A stretch of 64,000 bases of DNA from Saururus chinensis (GCA_035235625.1 CP141140.1:39427351-39491350); one strand, 5' to 3'; positions 34,686 through 47,780 are shown, counted from the first letter of the stretch. Notes: generated from the sequence alone by a model not told the origin. Numbers and translations: made by a program.

Positions 34686-35900
34686 CGAAAATGCATGCTA
34701 ACATCCAGTACTCTATTCAGGCCTCCATGTCCAGCTAGCATATGTTGAATGTCCTTAATAACTTGGAGAGCATCCCCTTCAAATATTACATATTTATAGC
34801 CAAGCACAACAGCAACCCAAATTGCTTTTTGCATAGCCTTCATCTCAGCTTCATAAGCATCAACCACATCATGAAAAAAAAATAACAAAAGTTTGCTTGC
34901 ACATTCCCATTCAGTCCATGGCCACTATTCCAACACCCCCTTCATGGGTATTAGAATTAAAAGCTGCATCAAAATTCAGTTTTATAAATTCCCTACTAAG
35001 GGAAGCCCAAAAATATAGATCTAGGAACAAATCATGTTGGATCATGTTTTCTACGTCGCTTAAAAAAATCACAATAGGCTATAGCATTCTCTCACACATG
35101 TTTGCCTTCAATCCATTTTCCTTCCATTAATAGCCTATTACGATGTTGCCAAATTGACCAAGCCGCCACAGCAAAAGACTCAACCAACGGTTCAGGGCAT
35201 TCTTTTAACACATTATAAAAAAATCAACCAGTTTATGGCCAAAACTTTGAAACCGCTTGAGCTTGATCACACTCCCATATTGCATGAATAGGTGTTTCCT
35301 TCTCCTTCTTCCAAATTTCACCCAATGCATTGAGGATCACCCTTTTGCTCAGTGGATTACTTTTGACTGGAATAATCTCTTTGTACATGCGCCACAAAAA
35401 GGAAGAAATCTTTCTAGGAAATTTCAAGTGCCATACCTCATGCCAAACTTTATTATGGTGGTATCGACTTGAGCATTCCAGCATCTCATCCTTTCTCAGC
35501 TGCTCGGCTCACTCAACAGCCACCATATAAGCACTTCTAACGTCGAAGACTTCTTTTGAATTTGTATTCCAAACTAGGTAGTCTTCTTGATAGGATTCTC
35601 CAACCTGAATGTCTAAAATTACTTCTGCATCTACAGGTAAAAAGACTTCTTTAACTAATTTTTCATTCCAATAACTAAGTAAAGAGTTCAAAAGTTGAGA
35701 AGCCGTGGAATCTTGGGGTAGTAGAAAAGCAAGGGGAAATCACACGAAAGGTAGAAGGTCTAAGCAGCCATCGATCACTTCAAATTTTAATTCACTGCCC
35801 ATTTCCGATTCTCCAAATAGAGCCTTGAACAATGCCTGCCCAAAGTTCACCAAAGGAACCCAAAATACTCTTATCTTGGGTGAGGAGACATTAAAAATCC
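34686..35900 (-). mobile_element. L1-type LINE, RNase H and zinc-binding part
   Basis: Minus strand, in order from 35900: ESLLSYWNEKLVKEVF-like stretch with YLVWNTNSKEVFDVRSAYMV (35691-35509), zinc-binding RT-associated domain (HEVWHLKFPRKISSFLWRMY, later HAIWECDQA, 35484-35233), then an RNase H-like domain (EAEMKAMQKAIWVAVVLGYK, FEGDALQVIKDI, 34860-34700). This is the C-terminal part of a plant non-LTR ORF2. The reverse transcriptase proper is missing, as usual for 5'-truncated copies, or lost upstream. It joins to 27991-28268 across copia-1. Confidence 0.8.
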
Positions 35901-37181
35901 CTAAATGAGGCAAATGAAGGTGGTTGCATTCCTTGCTGGTTGGAGTATCAAAGAAGAGGGCTTTGGGGCGATCCTTGCTGAAAAATCAATCCAAGAGTGA
36001 GGGCTTTGAAGGATCAACATATATAAGGTATTTGTTCTCTCCCCACTTGATTCCTTTGTGTTTGGTTGTGTGAATCGAAGGTTTCAAGGGCGTGCAAGGG
36101 GCTGGAATGCCCAAAGTTAGTATGCCATCTCCTCATTATGATTTCTTATATGCATACTAATTGAATGGATGTGTTTTATTATTCTTTGAATGGATGTGTT
36201 TTATGCATGATCTTTGTAGATTAATTGTAAAGGCTGAATTTTGATTGGTACACCACCCCCATCCCACCTTGCTTCCGCTGGTCCGACCACTCAACATTAC
36301 CAAGTATCCTAACTTAGTAACCTAGTGTGCACAACGATATGTGAATCATACGCAATGTTTCACATACATATTGCACAATGTTTGTATACAACAATGTTGG
36401 CCTTCCCTGCAATACTTCACACATACTTGAACACATGCATATTGCATATACATAACCACATGTGTGTGCCCCAATGCATGTCACAATCACTACACCTTAC
36501 TGTTCCATGACAACCATAGGATACTTATTGCATACACTTAACAATTTCCTTCCTCACATCCAAAGGATACTAATTCCACTAATCTTTAAAAAAATATTTA
36601 TAAAATTTAAACTCCACATGTACAATTACCATTTGAACTAATTGATTACTCTTTTCTTCACTGGGATACCATGAATAAATTACAAAGCAAAATAACTATG
36701 TTGTCAAAAGGTCAAAAAATTTTCACTACCCTTATATAATTTCCTCGGATGTTAATCTATAGGACAACATGACCAGGGTAAATTTCTATTAGAAGTTCCA
36801 TAGTCAACATTTTTTTTTCACTGATCTCTGCACATCTGTTTAAGAATTTTGTCATACTGTATATTGCATAATACGAAATGCCTTTTTTAATATGCATTGA
36901 TTTAGTTTTCCACCACTATTTCATGTTGTTTCTGATGCTATGCATGTGTTGTTTTATGCTATCACAACTACTATCTTCCACTATTCAATGGGAAAATTGC
37001 CCAGTGATATTTTTAGGCATATTCAGTAGTTTACATGAACAACAAAATTATTGTTGTTTCGCATAGAAAGCTTGAAAAAGAAGCTTACAAGAAATATGTT
37101 TTCTTTGAATATATTGTATTTTTTTTTGTGTAGACAGAATTTCTTGTCTTGTTCATAATTGGAGCTGCTAAAAGTGAGGGT
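35901..37181. other. Spacer, no gene seen
   Basis: AT-rich DNA with CA-rich segments near 36320-36500. Short open frames at 36325 and 36878 show no domain. No repeat boundaries could be placed. Confidence 0.5.
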
Positions 37182-37409
37182 CTATAGGGGAAGTGTTTTT
37201 AATGCTCCACTCTAACATTGAGCCTAGCGTAATGAACACATGAGAACCTTTTATCTATAAAATCGATGACAAACACGCTAACAAACATTAGCACTAGTGA
37301 TTGTAGTGCTAATGTGTGCTCCCTTAATATCAAATATTAAGGGCTCCTATGTGTTCCTTACATTGGACTCATTGTTAAAGGGAAACATAAAAAACTCTTC
37401 CCACTATGG
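37182..37409. mobile_element. Foldback (MITE-like) element, copy 1
   Basis: Imperfect palindrome. The left end CTATAGGGGAAGTGTTTTTA mirrors the right end, which reversed reads CCATAGTGGGAAGAGTTTTT. Inner blocks such as AACACA.GAG/AG.CC and GCACTAGTGATTGTAGTGC make the hairpin. No coding capacity. Confidence 0.7.
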
Positions 37410-37670
37410 GGTCTATGTGCTTATCATGTGTTTGTGGAAATTTGCATAGTGACAATGCACCTAATGTTGATGGTATCACTATGAGGCCTATATGATTGTC
37501 ATGTGTTTAGTTAAGCACTAAGTGGCGTACAATTGTTAGGTCATGATCGAAGGACTTCTACTTATTTTCTATTTATTTTTTGGCAGTGATACCTTCACTT
37601 ATTTAGTTTGATGAAAACATTTTTCAATTCATTTAGACTTTTCCTTTTGCCTATTAGATTAAAGCATGCA

Positions 37671-37900
37671 TAGGCTAATAAGGGGAAGCATTTTTAATGC
37701 ATCACTCTGCAATGAATCCAATGTAAGGAACATACAGAAACCTTTTATCCATGAGATTGATGATGCACACGCTAGCGCACATGGTTCTAGCGCTAGAGTG
37801 TGCATCGTCAATCTCAAATATCAAAGGTTCCCATGCATCCCTTACGTTGGGATCATTGTTAAAGTTGAGCATTTAAAACGCTTGAAGTGAAACATAGGTC
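37671..37900. mobile_element. Foldback (MITE-like) element, copy 2
   Basis: Second member of the 37182-37409 family in the same orientation. It starts AAGGGGAAGCATTTTTAATG and has a central GCGCTAGAGTGTGCATCGTC mirrored around GGTTCTAGCGC. It is about 490 bp from copy 1. Confidence 0.7.
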
Positions 37901-38237
37901 TATGTGGTTGTTATCTTCGCCTAACCCCTACCCCCTGCGAATATTTTTCCTACCTTTTGCCTATTTTTGTCATTGAAATTTTTTTTAACCAACTTACTTA
38001 GAGCTCCAAACATAGTACACAAGAGGAGAGCTCTACATAGATTTTGAGTTGCCTTTATGTACTATAAGCCCAGTCAAGCTAAACACATCCTTTTGCTATT
38101 GCCCTTTCTCACACATCTTCCTCTAGATTAAGACAAGTGAGCAATTAGCAACTAATCCCACTTCAAGAAGGAATAAGCTGGTGAAATTTCATGAATGAAG
38201 CTCCGAGTAAAGCGGTAATCATCTTCAATTGATTGTG
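37901..38237. other. Spacer between foldback copy 2 and MULE-2
   Basis: No gene or repeat recognised. Confidence 0.5.
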
Positions 38238-38312
38238 GAGTTTTTTCCATATTGCCTAGCCAAAGAATGAAAATTTTCATATTCCCTTGATTTTAAATGG
38301 AAATGCCATAAA
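38238..38312 (+). repeat. Left terminal inverted repeat of MULE-2
   Basis: GAGTTTTTTCCATATTGCCT at the outer end. Inverted match of 55090-55167 and of the MULE-3 end at 1333-1408, to which it is actually closer (both contain GCCTAGCCAAAGAATGAAA). Confidence 0.82.
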
Positions 38313-39110
38313 ACATGGAATAACACGATATAAGGTAAATTTGGGACTAAAATATTTCTGACCAAAGGTAAGGTTTTATATCGTGTAAAACCCTCACAAA
38401 GTTGCATTCATTAGCATATGACTTCACATGTCGGCAATTCCTCCGATTGAAAATCCCAATCCAATTCAAAACTCCATTCCGATTGCAAAGTACTCTGGTT
38501 GAGCACCGTTCAAGCGGCGTGGGAGAAGATTTTGTAACCTATCTTTGGAGATTAGGGTTTTTTTTGTTCTAGAATGAGTTTGCAAAGAACGAGTTTTGGA
38601 ACGAGTTTACGAAGTTGAGTTTTGAAATTGTACGCCCCAAAGGTGGTTCTTCTTTGTAGAGCGGGTTTGGGTTTGCAGCGATCCAGGTAAAGTAGTAAAC
38701 TTTGTAGAAAAGCAACGGCTGAACGAGTTGTTAATCTGGCTCGGAGAACAACAACGGCGGTTTCATGGTAATGCATTTTGGATATTTGCATTGCACAATT
38801 TTTTATTTAGTGTGTATTAGAGCACACAACATAGCCAGTTGAATCAGACTATAATTGGGTCAGAAAGACAATGAGCCATATATCATGTGTTCAATAAGAC
38901 ATTAGAAACATGATGCTCAACCATTATGATATCGTGTATGCGACTTCCTCGTAGTGTATATTCGAGAACACAATAAATATACTTATTGTATAAATACAAG
39001 TTAGCTATATAATGTGAATCAACACGGCTATTGATTATGGTCACAACCTATTGTTGATTGATGTATATTTATCCAATTTTGCAGACGTAAAGTTAGAGTA
39101 TTACATCAAA
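38313..39110 (+). other. MULE-2 left subterminal region
   Basis: Non-coding region upstream of the Ulp1-like gene, with ACACGATA/TATCGTGT motifs at 38322, 38379 and 38930. Probably promoter and untranslated leader. No gene seen. Confidence 0.5.
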
Positions 39111-42100
39111 TGGCAGAGTTGGTGAAGGTTGCAGAAGAGAAGAAGGGAATCTACAAGTGAAGACCGGGTCTGGGAATCAATAGTTTCCCCGCTGGACTAC
39201 GTCTATCAAAAGACATTGTAGATTCATGTCTGGGATGCAAGGCCATATTGGTGGAGACTGGGTTCTACCCAGTATATGATTGTGAACCCATCATCATCTC
39301 CAGGTCACTGTTGGATGTACTCATTGGTGATTGTTGGGATGACTCACTAGAGGTCTTCAACATAAGGGGCAAAAGACTACCACTTACTATGGTTGAAGTG
39401 ACTACGATCATGGGTTTGAGTGGAAAAGGGAACCCATGTAAATTGGAAAGTAGCAAGGGAAGGCTGCCCAAGGCAAGGGACAATTCTATAAGAAGTTCTT
39501 CTAAGGGAAGCGGCCAGAGAAGGCAGGTCTTGAAGAAATGTTGAAAGAAGTGGATGACGAAACAAGGACTATTCTAGACGAGGAATTAGCATGGTTGGCG
39601 ATTGTCCACATGGGTGTTCCCATGTTATTCACACAAAGCAACAAAGCCATATCCCCAGCTCTGTGTGATTTCTTAGATGACATGTCGGTCATGGGGAACT
39701 ACAATTGGGAAGGTGTCGTACATGATATGATGATGAGAGGCATATCGGCAGCCCACCGGAACATTATGAGCAGACAAGATGAGCATTCTACCACGGCCGG
39801 AATTCTCATTGGGGCTTCATTAGTGCTCCAGGTAATGCTCGTATGTGTTATACTATGCAAATTCTAATATCGTATCTCTAATGACACGATATGTTTACAG
39901 CCATATGAAGATTGTCGTATCTATCACACAATACAAACTACATCATGTTATCAGATGTACGACATATAACATTCATGTAGACATATCGTGTTCTCGCTAA
40001 AACAACTAAGTATAATATTGTGGATAGGACATTAGACGATTGGAACATATAGTGTTACCAGAAACTTGATGTGGCTGAAAGTGTGTTATCAGTAACACAA
40101 CTAATTTGTTATAGTGAAGATACTGACCATTTACAATAATTACTATATTCTTCTGTATTGTTCACCACATATGGCTTTATGAGCATACATTCATATGGGC
40201 TACCGGTGGTCCTCCAAGTAGCCTGAGCTGCAAGAGGTGGCCTAGATTTACCCAACTTTTGAGTGACGTGGAGAAGGTCGATAAACTTGACCCAGCCGAA
40301 GAAAAAGGGAGGAAGAAGATTCTAGCTCATCACCGGATGAAGAAGTTGTACGAGGATGTCTTCATGAGGCTGAAGCCAGACTCCCAAATTGTTATGTGCA
40401 TCATAGCAATTCCTGAGGAGGCACACTTGTTGGATGTCCAAAGGGTGACCCCGAAAGCTAAGAATGTGGGTACGCAGACTTTCCGGCCAATGAGACCTGG
40501 CCACACCCTCCACGGCAAGACATCGGGGCATGTACATTTTGGACATGACGTCATTGAATCATTCGTCATGCTAGTTGATGTCATGACGGGAATAAGTGAA
40601 GTTGTTTTGGAGAAGGCTATGCTCTACGATGAGCAGGGATGGAACACAGAGTGAGTTGAAGTTGCACTTCAGCGTGTTAAGAACGATCTCGAGGTGGCAA
40701 CTAGCCTCATCAACCCCCTAAGGAACTAGAGACAGAACAGCCCCCTGAACCTACTCAGCCAGAGGTTGCCCAAGCATCAACCCCTCCTCCAAGAACCGAA
40801 GGATCGCCGTTGGTTCGTTTAAAGACAAGAGCTTCAAAATCTAGAGAAGCTCGCCAACCATATGCCCCCGAAGATCAACCAGTACATGTCCCTCAGCCAG
40901 TGGAAGAGGGATTCATTTTGAGTAAGTACGACATTTTAATGTATCGTGTTTCATGAGGGGATCTTCGTGTAGTCGAGTACACAATAGGGGATCATGTCGT
41001 TTATTAACAAAGACAATTTTGGTATTGTCGTGTCATTGATCACATTATCATTGAAATGGTAGTTACTTCTGAAAACAATCTTTGTGTGGTCGTCTGATCG
41101 TGAGCACGATTAGTCATCTTTTCTATTTCCAACAATACAATATGCAGTTTTATCATGCTTGGCAAAAGATGACTAGCGTGCATATCGTGTCTTTACTAAC
41201 ATGATTGCTTACTTCTTAAATATAGAGAAACGGCAACCGCAAGCTACCACCAAACCGATGAAGAAGATTGGTCTGAAGTTGCAAAGGACCGTAAATAACT
41301 AGATTTTTGACAAAAATAAATGCAGAATTCATTAAACAACGATGGGAGGTCGTGGAACAACCACAAGATGTCGTGGAACTACCCCAAGAGGTGGAAAAAC
41401 AATGGGAGATAGCACCGGACCTTCCCCTGGAGGTCGTGGCTCAAGTCTACGATGGGTAGGAATAGCCCCGTGAGGGACTGACATAACAACTGGAGATTGT
41501 GGAACAACCCTTGGAGGGACCAAAAGCACCCCAGGAAGCAAATAAAGGAGCAGTCCCAAAACAAGCAATAAAATTCTGATTGAAGCAGAAAGCTACTCCT
41601 GTCGCTCTCTTCTTACCTCCTGTGCCACGGAAGTTGAGGTACATAGCAGTTAATCAACCTGCTGAAGGTGAGGAGTCTGTGAAGAAAGTCTCAGCTCAGG
41701 GCTTAAAGAAGACGAAGCGTTTCAACAGCTACATTGATGAGAAGTTAGCAAAGTTTGGACACATTGCCTAGCCTGGAAAGCCTGGTGATGAAGTACCTCT
41801 GGCATCAGTCCCTGGCCCAAGCAATATCCGTTTGGCACATCCAAAGTCTCCCACCCCAGAACCAACATCCTCAATCATAATTTCCAGTGAATGCACTTTA
41901 TCGGATACTCCTCCAGTAGATGCGAAAGTAATGGAGAGTATCCACAATGTTGTAGATATCGAAGATGATACTGCAACTAAGACGAATAAGGAAGAGCGCA
42001 GTTTGTGGCCAAGTGACTATCTTGACACAGAGTTGGTGTTCCAAATGGAGGTTCAGAAGGAGGCAGGTAAGGAAATTATCACCGAATTTCTGTCAAACCC

Positions 42101-43055
42101 ATACAAGTTGTGGCCCATACCGACTACCTATCTATGTTAAAGCAGGAATGCATAAGAAATGAGTTAACATCATTTCATTTCTCATATGTTTTAACATCTA
42201 TCGTGTTATCAATCAAACACTTGAATAACTGACGCATATTACATTTAATTATCATTTTATCCATTACACGACCTAGGATCATATTGTTGTTTTCCTTATA
42301 CACTAAGTTTCAACTATAATTGCTAAAGTAAAACTAGCATGTTAAATCATACACGACTTGTAAATGCATCATCTTATCGTTAATTCGATATAATCACTTA
42401 CCGTGTAAACGATGTCATGAGCGGTCGACTATCGTGTCATTACTAACACGTATGGTTTTGTGTAGGTCATTGACATCTTCTTCCAACTTCTTGATGAACG
42501 AAATTTGAAAAATACATGCAGGTACCCTAATTATTTTTTCGGCAAGTTCTCTATTCAGCACTACTTTAACATTGGCATGGCAGAAGGGCCGGCAAAGAAG
42601 GAGGGCAAACTTTCTGGCATATTGTTGAGAGGCCTGAATGTTAACACGGAGAGCGCTTTCATTCCTATCTACATCAAGGACCACTTTCTCTTGCTTATTG
42701 TCCGCTACAGGGAGAAGCGATTTAGGTGGTACAATCCTCTAAAGGGTGAACACAGTCACCACTTCACTGGGTTGGACAGTGTTAGGAAACATGTTGTCAA
42801 TGGAATGGAGAAGGCACTTAAGATAAAGGGCATTCGGCTGTGGCCAATGACTAAGATCAACAAATGCCCGTACCAGAAAACAAATGAAGATTGTGGTTTG
42901 TTCGTCATGTACTACATAGCAAAACTGGCAGGGGGAGTCATTTAGCCAGATTTTAGACAACTCAAGATAACAGGCTAGGTTAGGCCGATGATATGTGCTG
43001 CTATACATTGGGCCCGAATCAAAAAGGAATTTGTTCCGGGTATAGATGAATTGTA
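39111..43055 (+). pseudogene. MULE-borne DUF1985/Ulp1 (C48) protease-like gene of MULE-2
   Basis: Starts at 39111 (MAELVKVAEEKKGIYK, then a TGA). The first long exon has a DUF1985-like look: LEVFNIRGKRLPLTMVEVTT, followed in another frame at 39538-39830 by LAIVHMGVPMLFTQSNKAIS and NYNWEGVVHDMMMRGISAAH. Middle exons at 40259-40654 and 41580-42140 are charged and low in complexity. The last exon, 42463-43055, is the C48 protease domain: KDHFLLLIVRYREKRFRWYN, then RLWPMTKINKCPYQKTNEDC with GLFVMYYI. Catalytic His (DHF), Asn/Asp position (YNP), Gln (YQK) and Cys (EDCG) are all visible and this exon is open. Upstream stops and shifts suggest the full gene is broken. Confidence 0.75.
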
Positions 43056-43520
43056 AAAGAAAATAGATTTCTTTCACATTTCAATTAATTGACAAATTCA
43101 ATGTTCGACCAATTATTTTTTAATTAATTACTAGAATAGAAATACATGTACCAATGTCAGATGGCATATAATAGATCATACAATTTGTACCAATATCGTG
43201 TATTCGATAGCGTAAAATGGAAGTGCACATATATCCGATAGTATTATAATTCTAACGGTCGCCTATTAGGTCGTGTTATCACATACACATCACCTCGTAT
43301 TAGGTCATGTTATCATTTACAAGACATCTCGTATTAGGACGTCTTTGATGTCGTGTAATCAAACAAACGAAAAAAATGCATGTTGTTGATCATAACCGAT
43401 GACTGAACGTTCTCAAAAGAGGATGCTCATATGAAAGTTTCAAACGCTAACCCAAATCAAATATGTTTCTGGATGATTATTTCAAATGATATTGATGACC
43501 TATATGTCGCGAAAGCAATG
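43056..43520. other. MULE-2 spacer with dispersed TCGTGT motifs
   Basis: Non-coding. Contains motifs at 43195, 43270, 43305 and 43350 (for example GTCGTGTTATC at 43270). No gene seen. Confidence 0.55.
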
Positions 43521-44525
43521 GATCATTAAAGACATTGATATATCGCCATCAAGTGAGACAAATCCTCTATCAGATATAGATGAATACCGTATCCGATGAA
43601 TGACCAATCACTAGCCACTGCTAAAGCAATCCCCCGAATGATTCGTCTCGGCACCAAACACATGCTAGCGGAGCATGACCCTAATCCTAATGTATAAATG
43701 AGACAAGAGTGAACACAATGGTTTGGACACACGAGAATGTTCTATTGCCCACAAACCAATAAGCTTGGAGTCCTCCAACCGATAGGCTTGTGTTGGCTGC
43801 ACAAGAATGTTCTATCATCCCTGAAACCTAACCCTAATATACAGTGAGACAGGAGCGAACACGATGGTTTGACTGAGTATACACTGAATGTCTCTGTCGT
43901 GTAATCAACATGTATGGCCAGTTATTCTATCGTGTAATTGCTAATACGTTAGGTACCAATGTCGTGTATTCGGAACATCATATCATGTTATCATAAATGG
44001 TGGGCATTGTATCATCGATCATATGATGATAGTTTAGGTCGTGTTATCAGAAATATTGAGCTACGAAAATAGTTTAATGTATCATGTTTGTTTTTACATG
44101 AAGCCAATATAGTTTAATATACGGCAAGACAACTTTCAATGGGAAAAAAGATATAAGTGTTATTAATATTTTCCTTTAAAATGATAGTTACAGAACTTTA
44201 TAAATACAAAGTAAAATAACAATTTGAAGATAGTGAATTGTGCCCTCATTAGTGGGCGTGAGATCTCCTTGCAGACTCTCGGACCAATCACATCAATTGT
44301 GATGGAACATTCATGACATTGATATAACACTGGGTAGTAAATTGCCCCCCTTCAGATGCTAGTTAGGATTGTGCCACTAAAGGGGACGAATTACCATCTA
44401 ACGCTATATCAATGTCCCAAAGGCTCCGTCTCGGTGAAAGCGATCAATGGGCACGCGATCTCCCCACAAACTCTCAGACTCCGCCATGTGTTCTTTGTGA
44501 ATTGGGTAAGCTCAGAGGTCACTTC

Positions 44526-44542
44526 TATATATATATATATAT

Positions 44543-44611
<69 letters not shown>

Positions 44612-44623
44612 TATATATATATA
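44526..44623. repeat. (AT)n microsatellite
   Basis: About 98 bp of nearly pure TA repeats with two ATAGATAT interruptions. The long Tyr/Ile open frames across it are artefacts. Confidence 0.95.
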
Positions 44624-45339
44624 AGTAGGATGCGTGGGATACAACAGTTAAGTATATATGGAAATTATTCCATATATAGTGTAATTGGAAATTGGAAATT
44701 GAAAATGACTCCTCGTGGATTGGTGATTCTAATTTAATTGAAATCCCAGAAATTGTGGTGACGCTTCGGGAATTGATCCTCCTATTAAGAAAATAACAAT
44801 CCATCTCGTCGCCAGCTATAAGTTAGCTTGCGATCTTCTTGCAGACTCTCGAACCCATCAGTTGAAGAATAGGATGTCGTCTAGCAAATAGGGCGCGAAT
44901 GCGATGGATCATTGGAGACATTGATATATCGCCGTCTAGCGAAACATGCCCGCCATCGGATATAGGTGAGGACCGTATCCGAAGGAGGGCTAATTCACCA
45001 GCCGCTGCTACAATAATCTCCCGTATGATACATCTCCATGAAGAACAACATTGTGTGAGCGATCTCCGTACAACGTTCGCAGATATACTGCAAAAATATT
45101 CATTATCGGAGTCGTGAGAAAGTCATTGCTAAATCGCTGTCTATCGAATAGGGCATGAATGCGATAGATCATTGCAAACATTGATATATCGCCGTCTAGT
45201 GAATCATGCCCATGATCGGATATAAGTGAGGACCGTATCCAATGTGGGCCGATTCACCAACCGTCACTTAAGCAATCTCCCAAATGACCCATCTCCGCAA
45301 AGAACCAGGATGAGACGGTTACGAACTGCTAGGTTATTG

Positions 45340-45665
45340 AAGGTATTGATGCTTAGGGAATAATGCCTCGGGAATTGGGTCATTATGATCATGGAATTGC
45401 CGTGGGTTCAAACATACGATATGAACAATATCGTGTAAGACATGGACACTCTTGACAAAAGAATTAATAATCGATTGATATTATCATGTAATTAGTAACA
45501 CGTAATCCCTTTTGGTCGTGTTGTCGATTACACGATACAACTATAAAGTATACCCTATGTACAACATTTTGTGTTTTTAGGAACACATTAATTACATATT
45601 ACATGTTGTTGATAACACGATGCATTACAAAAAAATTCAGTTGAAGAACAGGGGTTGGAAAAGGT
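45340..45665 (+). repeat. Duplicated segment, copy 1
   Basis: Matches 46410-46433 joined to 51114-51430: GGGAATTGG.TCATTA, then TAACACGTAA.CCCTTTTGGT, then TATACCCTATGTACAACAT and AGTTGAAGAACAGGGGTTGG. It is rich in the TCGTGT/ACACGA motif. Copy 2 is split by the 46434-51108 insertion, so the duplication is older than that insertion. Confidence 0.78.
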
Positions 45666-47099
45666 AAACTATTGTGTGAAGGCATACACACTTCAACAAT
45701 GGGAAGTCAACTTTCAATGGGAAGCCAATATCGTATTATTGTTGTCACGTTATTACTCTCAATATACGCGAAAGACAACTTTCAATGGGAAGAAAGATAT
45801 AACTGTTATTAGTTTATTACATAAAAAAACTAATCTGTAAAGAACTTTTAAAATACAAGGAAAATAACAATTCGTCTTGTTGCCAGTGATCAGTTGACGT
45901 GCTATCTCTTAGCAAACTATTGGACCCATCAATTCAAGAATAGGGCATCGTCTAGCGAATGGAGCACGATTGTGACTGATCATTGGAGACATTGATATAT
46001 CGCCTTCTAGTGAAACGTGCCCACCAGCGGATATAGGTGAGGACGGTATCCGAAGGAGGGCCGATTCACTAGCCGCCGCTACAGCAATCTCCCGAATGAC
46101 ACATCTCCACAAAGAACATCACTATGTGAGCGATCTCCCTGCAAACTTCTCAGATATACTGTTAAAAATATTCAATATCGTTGTCTAGTGAATAGGGTAT
46201 GAATGCGATGGATCATTGGAGACAATGATATATTGCCATCTAGTGAAGCAAGTCCATCATCGGATATAGGTGAGGACCGTATCCGATGGTGGGCCGATTC
46301 ACTAGCCGCCGCTAAAGCAATCTCCTGAATGACCCTTTCTCGCGAATAACCAGTGAGTGAGCTTTCTACAAACCCTAACCCTAATATATAATATATATAG
46401 GCAGGATAGTGATGCCTCAGGAATAATGCCTAGTGTAACGCCCGAGATTTTTCATACATTTTCCTTAAAATTCACGAAACTTTTTTGCAATATAACTACT
46501 ATAAATCGGGGAAAATGACGAATACAAAACCTGTGAAAATAGTTTTATAATTTAAAACACAACACATCGGTTTTCCCATACAAATTTTTACTCATTCGAT
46601 CAAACATCGTACGGCCAAACTAAACATCCTCAGGCACTACTCGAAAACAACCGTATGAATAAATTGCTATGATCATAGACTTTAAATACAAATCTCTCCT
46701 AGGCATCCCTGAGTGCAAGCCCCATAATAGTCCACATTATGATCCAAACTAAAAGTCCAGAATACATAAACACTTGTTTTCTCATCTCACCCAATACAAC
46801 AGATCATGGCATAAAGAAAACTCATAATGAATGAAGGATATGCCTGAGTCTAAGGGAATTAATCCACCATGGAAACGAGCATCCATCTCCAGGAGCTCTC
46901 CGCACAAACCTACAAAAACCTCCCATACAACGGGGCAAAAAAGTAGGGCAATAAGTATTTTCATACTCAGTAGGAAAGTACCCAGTAGGGGAGTTCTAAA
47001 CAGGCAAACAGGCATATCATAATCATGCTCATGCGCATATCATCATGCATATCATCATGCTAAAATCATACCATCGAATCAAACTTACCCAAGCATCCT

Positions 47100-47390
47100 C
47101 ATTCAGGGTCTTACAAACTTACTTGTACCATTGTACACTTACACAAACAACTTACACATACCTGTACAACCTTACTCATACAATCATATGCTTACTCATA
47201 CAGCTTAAGCATACTTATATGACCTTACTCGTACAATCATACACATACTTGTATGACCTTACTCGTACAATCATACACTTACTCGTACAACCTTACTCAT
47301 ACAATCATACACTTACAGTCTTCCTCATACTCATACTCTTATAGTCGTACTCATACACATACTCTTACAGTCTTACTCATACTATCGACC
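47100..47390. repeat. CATACT/CGTACAA-rich degenerate repeat
   Basis: Many short, imperfect copies of ACTCATACAATCATACAC / ACTCGTACAACCTTACTC within the 4.7-kb element. Not coding. Confidence 0.7.
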
Positions 47391-47780
47391 ACTGAAGCTC
47401 ATTACAACTAATAAGCTCCAACGTCGAATGGAAAAGAATGTCACTGGGGCCATACCTTAACCTCCGGGGAGTGGCTAGACACCATGGACTTTTTTGAAGG
47501 TAAGGCACACCTATGCTCATGGGGCATAGGATCAAACAGGTAAGAGTAGGTCCATGATACAACTTACCTAAGCGCACAAACATAAAGACCCAAACATAAG
47601 GGGTCATACAGTTGCCCATCATAATGGGTCTTATAGTGCCATAGAATTGCCCACCATAATGGGTCTTATAGTGTCAGTGCCACTCTTGGGCAGAATCATA
47701 CAGTACCACTTGGGTAGAAAACATACAGTACCACTCTTAGGCGGAATCATACAATGTCACTATTGGGCAAAAATCATACA

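Larger units (their letters stand above)
43521..46390 (+). repeat. Minisatellite-like repeats in the middle of MULE-2
   Basis: Five copies of a 230-260 bp unit starting at 43521, 44907, 45167, 45978 and 46211. Each begins GATCATTGGAGACATTGATA (with variants) and continues with TATCGCC, GGATATAGGTGAGGACCGTA, CCGATTCAC.AGCCGC and AATCTCCCGAATGA. Between copies 1 and 2 there is a partial palindrome around 44312-44420 and an AT microsatellite; between copies 3 and 4 there is a segment also duplicated at 51114-51430. Confidence 0.78.

Noticed and set aside
44409..44804. Long open frames with Tyr-Ile repeats on both strands
   Set aside because: They are translations of the (AT)n microsatellite at 44526-44623 and have no coding meaning.
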